A stretch of DNA of 10,412 nt, taken from an uncultured Actinomycetes bacterium (lineage in GTDB: Bacteria; Actinomycetota; CALGFH01). The stretch lies in assembly GCA_937881255.1 (NCBI GenBank), contig CALGFH010000016.1:1-10412 (forward strand). Reading direction: 5' to 3'. Each line of letters starts with the position of its first letter. Position 1 is the first letter of the stretch. Position numbers and translations under genes: made by a program. Below are positions 6,326 to 10,412 of the stretch, piece by piece. The notes under the pieces were generated by a model. That model was given only the letters and a program-made list of their open reading frames with translations, had not been told where the DNA came from and did no database searches.

Positions 6326-6823
6326 TCAGTCGCCGGCCAGCAGCTCGGACCGCCTGGGCCAGGCCCAGGCGAACAGCCCGACGGTCCCGGCCCCGGTGGC
6401 CAGGTTGCGCAGCAGCTCGGCCAGGCCCCGCTGGCTGGCGAACCAGACGCCGTGCTGCAGGTTGTAGAGCACGTCCATGGCCAGCAGGAACCCGCCGGCC
6501 CCGCCGGCGGCCAGCAGCCACAGCAGGGCCGTGGCCCGGCGCCCGGCCAGGGCCCGGGCCGCCGCCACCAGGCAGAAGGCCAGCCAGGCGTCGGCCAGGG
6601 CGAAGGCGGCCTCGTACTCGTAGTAGGCGGGCCGGGTGTCGGTGGCCAGCAGGGTGCGGTCGAGGAGCCAGCCGGCCCAGTAGAGGGCCAGCAGGGCCGC
6701 GCCGGTCAGCAGCGCACCGATCACGCGCCGCCGCCCCCGCTCGGTGACCTCGTTCCTGTTGGCGGCGAGCACCATCTCCAGCCGTCTCCTCTCCCCGTCC
6801 GGGCAGAGGTAATCTTGCTCCAT
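6326..6823 (-). CDS. Four-helix integral membrane protein of unknown function
   Basis: A 165-residue protein. A polar, charged N-terminus (1-33, with ERRR and ERGRRR clusters) is followed by hydrophobic segments at about 34-54, 71-92, 97-120 and 138-156. Notable features are a Tyr-rich, acidic YYEYEAAFALADAW stretch (67-80) at the start of helix 2 and AMDVLYNLQHGVW after helix 3, both likely near a membrane face. I do not recognise a named family. ATG 6823 is chosen because the hydrophilic N-terminus follows directly; GGGGAC upstream is a modest ribosome binding site. It lies 35 bases after lepB and eight before the transposase-like gene, so all three are likely co-transcribed. Confidence 0.75.
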   Translation of the reverse strand: MEQDYLCPDGERRRLEMVLAANRNEVTERGRRRVIGALLTGAALLALYWAGWLLDRTLLATDTRPAYYEYEAAFALADAWLAFCLVAAARALAGRRATALLWLLAAGGAGGFLLAMDVLYNLQHGVWFASQRGLAELLRNLATGAGTVGLFAWAWPRRSELLAGD

Positions 6824-6858
6824 TGTCCCCACAAGAGGGAAAGTGGCCGGTCGCGGGG

Positions 6859-7533
6859 CTAGAGGCCGCCGAGGTGGGGGACCGGCCAGACGGTCAGCAC
6901 GGCCCGCCCGACCAGGGCCGAGCGGTGGACCTGGCCGAAGGAGCGGGAGTCGGCCGAGTCCTCCCGGTTGTCGCCCATGACCCAGAGGTGGTCCGGTTTG
7001 ATCCGCACCTTGTCGAACTCCGAGGTGAAGGTGTTGGGGCGCAGGTAGGGCTCGTCGACCTTGACGTCGTTGCGCCACAGGTAGCCGTCGCGGCCCTCCA
7101 TCACGTCGCCGGGCAGCCCGACCACCCGCTTGATCAGGTCCTCGTTGCCCGGCGGGGTGCCGCCCAGCCCCTGGGCGACGGCCCGCCGGACCCAGGAGAT
7201 GGGCCCGCCGGAGCTGCCCTGGTCGATCCCGGTCGGGCGCAGGAACACCACCACCTGGCCGTGGCGGGGCTCGCCGAGGCGGTAGGCGAGCCGGTTGACG
7301 ACCACCCGGTCGCCGACGTCCAGGGTCGGCTCCATCGACCGTGAGGGGATGTAGAAGGCCTGGATCAGGAACCCCTTGACCAGCACGGTCAGGATCAGGG
7401 CGGCGACCAGCAGGAAGGGCAGCTCCGCGAAGAAGCGCCTCCGGGTGCGCCGGGAGGCAGCGCGGCGGGTCGCGGCACGGCGGCCGTGGATGCGCTGTAC
7501 GCGGCTCGGCTGGACACGGACGGTGTGGCTCAG
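6859..7533 (-). CDS. lepB: Type I signal peptidase
   Basis: This membrane-bound serine protease removes signal peptides from exported proteins on the outer face of the membrane. With the start placed at 7533 it has 224 residues: an Arg-rich cytoplasmic tail, a membrane helix at about 38-58 (LPFLLVAALILTVLVKGFL), then PSRSMEPTL with the nucleophile Ser66, LIKRVVGLPGD with the general base Lys135, and the box GDNREDSADSR at 187-197. The start is uncertain. The only standard start codon in this frame is GTG 7386, which would cut the membrane helix in half, so coding clearly extends further upstream. CTG at 7533 has GGAGG (7545-7541 region) eight bases before it and overlaps the stop of a tiny ORF, suggesting coupled initiation at CTG or a one-base error in the sequence. 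It lies between the aldehyde dehydrogenase gene and a membrane protein gene. Confidence 0.9.
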   Translation of the reverse strand: MSHTVRVQPSRVQRIHGRRAATRRAASRRTRRRFFAELPFLLVAALILTVLVKGFLIQAFYIPSRSMEPTLDVGDRVVVNRLAYRLGEPRHGQVVVFLRPTGIDQGSSGGPISWVRRAVAQGLGGTPPGNEDLIKRVVGLPGDVMEGRDGYLWRNDVKVDEPYLRPNTFTSEFDKVRIKPDHLWVMGDNREDSADSRSFGQVHRSALVGRAVLTVWPVPHLGGL

Positions 7534-7565
7534 CGCCCGACCTCCGGGGACCGGAGAGTTGACAT
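7530..7565 (-). other. Eleven-codon ORF before lepB: leader peptide or frameshifted lepB start
   Basis: ATG 7565 has GGAGG four bases upstream (7574-7570) and encodes MSTLRSPEVGR, ending at TGA 7532-7530. The stop overlaps a CTG in the lepB frame (CTGA). It could be a short leader that feeds ribosomes into lepB, or the true lepB N-terminus separated by a missing base, since one extra base would join the two frames. Confidence 0.4.
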
Positions 7566-7615
7566 GCCGCCTCCATCGGCCGGACAGGCCATCTGCTTGA
7601 CGCGGTCCCTCCAGG

Positions 7616-9076
7616 CTATCCCTGTTGCCCGTAGGGATACCACCACGGCTTCCGCTCGGCCCGGGCGTCCAGGTGGACGTGCTTGGTCTCCCGGAACGCC
7701 TCCAGGCCCTCGGGGCCCAGCTCGCGGGCGTTGCCGGACATCTTCATGCCCCCGAACGGCCCGGCGTCGTTGTCGGTCAGCGGGTCGTTGAACCAGACCG
7801 TCCCCGCCTCCAGCTCGTCCATGCAGCGCAGCATGTAGTCCATCCGCCGGGTGTAGACGTTGGCCCCGAGCCCGTAGGGGAGGGCGTTGGCCCTGGCGAT
7901 GGCCTCGTCCAGCGACCCGACCCGCTGGACGGGCGCCACCGGCCCGAAGGTCTCGGTGGTGAGCAGGTCCATGCTGTCGTCGACGTCCACCACCACCGTC
8001 GGGGCCAGGAACCAGCCGCGCTCCCGGCCGCCGTGGTCGCCGCCGGCCAGCACCCTGGCCCCCTCCCGGACGGCCCCGTCGAGCTGGCCCTCGACCCTGG
8101 CCCGCTGGGCCTCGGCGACCATCGGGCCGACGTCGGTGGCCGGGTCGAGGGGGTCGCCCAGGCGCAGCCCCTTGGTCACCGCGACCAGCCGGTCGACGAA
8201 CTCGTCGAACACCGGCTCGAGCACGTAGAAGCGCTCGGCCGAGGTGCAGACCTGGCCGGCGTTGAGGTAGGCCGCCCAGGCCGCGCCGGGGGCCGCCACC
8301 TCCAGGTCGACGTCGTCGCAGACGATGAAGGCGTCCTTGCCGCCCAGCTCCAGGTGGGTCCGCTTGACCTGGGAGGCGCAGAGGGCGCCGATGCGCTGGC
8401 CGGTGGCCACCGACCCGGTGAAGGCGACCAGGCTGGTCCCGGGGTGGACGACCATGGCCTCGCCGACCTCGGCCCCGCCGGTGACCAGGTTGACGACCCC
8501 GTCGGGGAGGTCGGCGAACGCCTCGGCCAGGCGCAGGGTGGCCAGCGGGGTGTAGGGCGACGGCTTGACGACCACCGTGTTGCCGGCGGCCAGGGCCGGG
8601 GCGACCTTCCAGGCCAGCAGGAGCAGCGGGTAGTTCCAGGGCACGATCGTGGCCACCACCCCGACCGGCTCCTTGAGCACCAGGGCCAGCTGGCCGTCCT
8701 CGACCGAGGGGATCACCCGGCCCCGCTCGTGGCGGCCCAGCTCGGCGTAGTAGCTGAAGGCGTTGGCCGTCCAGCCGACCTCGTCGGTGTTCTCGACCAG
8801 CGGCTTGCCGCCCTCCAGGGCCATCAGCCGGCCCAGCTCGTCGCCGTGCCCGCGCAGCCAGGCGGCGACCCCGTGCAGCAGCTCGCCCCGCTCGGCGGCC
8901 GGGGTCCGCCGCCAGCCAGGCAGGGCCGCCCGGGCCGCCGCGACGGCCTGGTCGACCTGGCCGGGCGTTGCCGAGGGCACCTCGGCCAGCGGCTCCTCGG
9001 TGGCCGGGTTGACGACCACGTCGACCGGCCCGAGCCCAGGCCGGTCGCCGCCGGCGACCCACATGGCCGTCCTCAT
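7616..9076 (-). CDS. NAD(P)-dependent aldehyde dehydrogenase, probably succinate-semialdehyde dehydrogenase
   Basis: A 486-residue member of the aldehyde dehydrogenase superfamily at full length. Motifs in order are VPWNYP (Asn148, oxyanion hole), VVVKPS (Lys171, cofactor), FTGSVATGQ (219-227, nucleotide loop), LELGGKDAF (Glu243, general base), NAGQVCTSAERF (Cys277, nucleophile), ETFGPV (Glu375, ribose contact), and FGGMKMSGNARELGPEGLEAF near the end. The ATG start overlaps the stop of the aminotransferase gene by ATGA, so the two proteins are made together. Together they would turn GABA into succinate. The sequence is not a textbook GabD: betaine-aldehyde, aminobutyraldehyde or glutarate-semialdehyde substrates are possible, so no symbol is given. 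It ends with the tail RKPWWYPYGQQG. Confidence 0.9.
   Translation of the reverse strand: MRTAMWVAGGDRPGLGPVDVVVNPATEEPLAEVPSATPGQVDQAVAAARAALPGWRRTPAAERGELLHGVAAWLRGHGDELGRLMALEGGKPLVENTDEVGWTANAFSYYAELGRHERGRVIPSVEDGQLALVLKEPVGVVATIVPWNYPLLLLAWKVAPALAAGNTVVVKPSPYTPLATLRLAEAFADLPDGVVNLVTGGAEVGEAMVVHPGTSLVAFTGSVATGQRIGALCASQVKRTHLELGGKDAFIVCDDVDLEVAAPGAAWAAYLNAGQVCTSAERFYVLEPVFDEFVDRLVAVTKGLRLGDPLDPATDVGPMVAEAQRARVEGQLDGAVREGARVLAGGDHGGRERGWFLAPTVVVDVDDSMDLLTTETFGPVAPVQRVGSLDEAIARANALPYGLGANVYTRRMDYMLRCMDELEAGTVWFNDPLTDNDAGPFGGMKMSGNARELGPEGLEAFRETKHVHLDARAERKPWWYPYGQQG
7617..7639 (-). other. Inverted repeat over the end of the aldehyde dehydrogenase gene
   Basis: TATCCCT and AGGGATA are separated by nine bases and include the TAG stop. 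This seven-base stem could be a weak terminator or RNA-stabilising hairpin between the aldehyde dehydrogenase and lepB. No T-run follows. Confidence 0.25.
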
Positions 9077-10412
9077 GCCGACGCGCCGGCCAGGGCCCGG
9101 TCGAGGATGTCGATCCCGTCCGACAGCAGCTGCTCGTCCATGACCAGGGGGGCGAGGATGCGCACGACGTTGTCGTGGATCCCGGCCTTGAGGGTGAGCA
9201 GGCCGTTGCGGGCCGCGGAGGCCACCACCTGGCTGGTCGCCTCCTTGGCCGGCTCCTTGGTCTCCCGGTCGCTGACCAGCTCCATGGCCATCATCGCGCC
9301 GAGGCCCCTGACCTCGCCGACGATCCGGTGGCGCTCGCCCAGCTCGCCCAGCCGCCGGCCCAGGATGTCGCCCATCCGCCGGGACCGCTCCAGCAGGTCG
9401 CCCCGCTCGAACAGCTCGATGGTGGCCAGCGCGGCCACGCAGGCCAGCGGGTTGCCGCCGTAGGTGCCGCCGAGCCCGCCCGGGCCGGGGGCGTCCATCA
9501 GCTCGGCCCGGCCGGTGACCGCGGCCAGGGGCAGGCCGGAGGCGATCGACTTGGCCGAGACGGTGAAGTCGGGGACCACGCCGGGGTGCTGCTCGGTGGC
9601 GTACAGGGTGCCGGTGCGGCCGAAGCCCGACTGGACCTCGTCGGCCACGAACGGGATCTCCAGGCGCCGGCACATGTCGGCGATCCGCTCCATCCAGCCG
9701 GGCGGCGGGGCGATGAAGCCGCCCTCGCCCTGGACCGGCTCGACGATCAGGCAGGCAACGTTCTGGGGGCCGACGTGGACCTTGATCTCCTCCTCGACGT
9801 AGTCGGCGCAGGCCAGGCCGCAGTTCGAGGGGGTGAGGTGGAACGGGCAGCGGTAGCAGTAGGGGTAGGGCATCCGGTAGATCTCGCTCGGGAACGGCTG
9901 GTAGCCCTGCTTGTAGGGGGTGACCTTGCCGGTCATGGCCAGGGCGAGCAGGGTGCGGCCGTGGAAGGCGTTGTCGAACACGACCACGCCCGGGCGGCCG
10001 GTGGCGGCCCGGGCGATCTTGACCACGTTCTCGGTCGCCTCGGCCCCCGAGTTCACCAGCATGGTCCGCTTCTCGTAGTCGCCGGGGGTGATGCGGTTGA
10101 GGGCCTCGGCCACGGCCACGTACGGCTCGTTCATCACCGCGTGCTGGCAGGTGTGGAGGTAGCGCTCGACCTGGTCCTTGACCGCCTGGGTGACCGACGG
10201 CGGGGTGTGGCCGGCGTTCAGCACCCCCAGGCCGCCGGTGAAGTCGATGAAGCGGTTGCCGTCGACGTCCTCGATCACGGCCCCGTGGGCGGCGGCCGCG
10301 TACACCGGGGTCATGGTGGCCACGCCCCTGGCCACGGCCTTCCGTCGCCGCTCCTCGAGCGCCCGGCTCTGTGGCCCGGGAACCTCCCCGGCCAGCTTTC
10401 GCTCCTGCGGCA
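9073..10412 (-). CDS. gabT: 4-aminobutyrate aminotransferase-type class III aminotransferase (5' end cut by window)
   Basis: This PLP enzyme of fold type I probably moves the amino group of GABA to 2-oxoglutarate, giving succinate semialdehyde. The frame stays open to the right edge, and the residues there (VPGPQSRALEERR) match the family N-terminus. A GTG at 10335 would leave that part out, so the true start lies just outside; 445 residues are visible. Motifs are LVNSGAEATENVVKIAR (cofactor loop), NAFHGRT, VEPVQGEGG, ADEVQSGFGRTG (Asp that holds the PLP pyridine nitrogen) and SAKSIASGLPL, whose lysine codon at 9552-9550 binds PLP. A Cys-rich insert, CYRC followed by CGLAC, lies at 9858-9808. 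It overlaps the aldehyde dehydrogenase gene by ATGA, which supports the GABA pathway. Other omega-amino acids (ornithine, 5-aminovalerate) cannot be excluded. Confidence 0.88.
   Translation of the reverse strand, partial: PQERKLAGEVPGPQSRALEERRRKAVARGVATMTPVYAAAAHGAVIEDVDGNRFIDFTGGLGVLNAGHTPPSVTQAVKDQVERYLHTCQHAVMNEPYVAVAEALNRITPGDYEKRTMLVNSGAEATENVVKIARAATGRPGVVVFDNAFHGRTLLALAMTGKVTPYKQGYQPFPSEIYRMPYPYCYRCPFHLTPSNCGLACADYVEEEIKVHVGPQNVACLIVEPVQGEGGFIAPPPGWMERIADMCRRLEIPFVADEVQSGFGRTGTLYATEQHPGVVPDFTVSAKSIASGLPLAAVTGRAELMDAPGPGGLGGTYGGNPLACVAALATIELFERGDLLERSRRMGDILGRRLGELGERHRIVGEVRGLGAMMAMELVSDRETKEPAKEATSQVVASAARNGLLTLKAGIHDNVVRILAPLVMDEQLLSDGIDILDRALAGASA

Overview
The window is very GC-rich, with G or C at nearly every third codon position, many GTG starts, overlapping gene ends, and a palindrome matching the actinobacterial LexA box. 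This fits an actinomycete-type bacterium (Actinomycetota), possibly an uncultured or metagenome-assembled one. No tRNA, rRNA or CRISPR array was seen.

Left end (1-2334): the first codons of a divergent minus-strand gene (1-29) and a short divergent promoter region are followed by a plus-strand pair. This pair is an aldo/keto-reductase-fold protein that has lost most of its catalytic tetrad and, overlapping it by 4 bases (ATGA), hemL, glutamate-1-semialdehyde aminomutase of the C5 haem pathway. hemL is broken by a 34-bp tandem duplication at 1840-1907 that shifts the frame by +1. Beyond it the normal C-terminal half continues to 2334.

Middle (2316-5326): a compact minus-strand operon of three envelope proteins, convergent with hemL. 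In transcription order these are a multi-pass membrane protein (420 aa), a single-pass membrane protein with a small C-terminal domain and a perfect 51-bp internal duplication (188 aa), and a secreted protein combining a lytic-transglycosylase-like domain with an M15-type peptidase-like domain (367 aa). The composition recalls the VirB6/TrbL-like, VirB8/TcpC-like and cell-wall hydrolase parts of Gram-positive conjugation machines, but no ATPase, coupling protein or relaxase is present. Two LexA-type palindromes lie directly upstream (5296-5311 and 5315-5326), so the module looks SOS-controlled. This is the most unusual part of the window.

Right end (5358-10412): a second minus-strand series, probably one or two transcripts. 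In order these are a GABA-type class III aminotransferase (5' end outside the window), an aldehyde dehydrogenase overlapping it by ATGA (together a GABA to succinate route), type I signal peptidase lepB with an unclear start, a 165-aa four-helix membrane protein, and an IS1595-type transposase-like protein with an intact frame but without recognisable catalytic residues. A strong hairpin at 5358-5394 closes this series just before the SOS-type promoter of the next operon.
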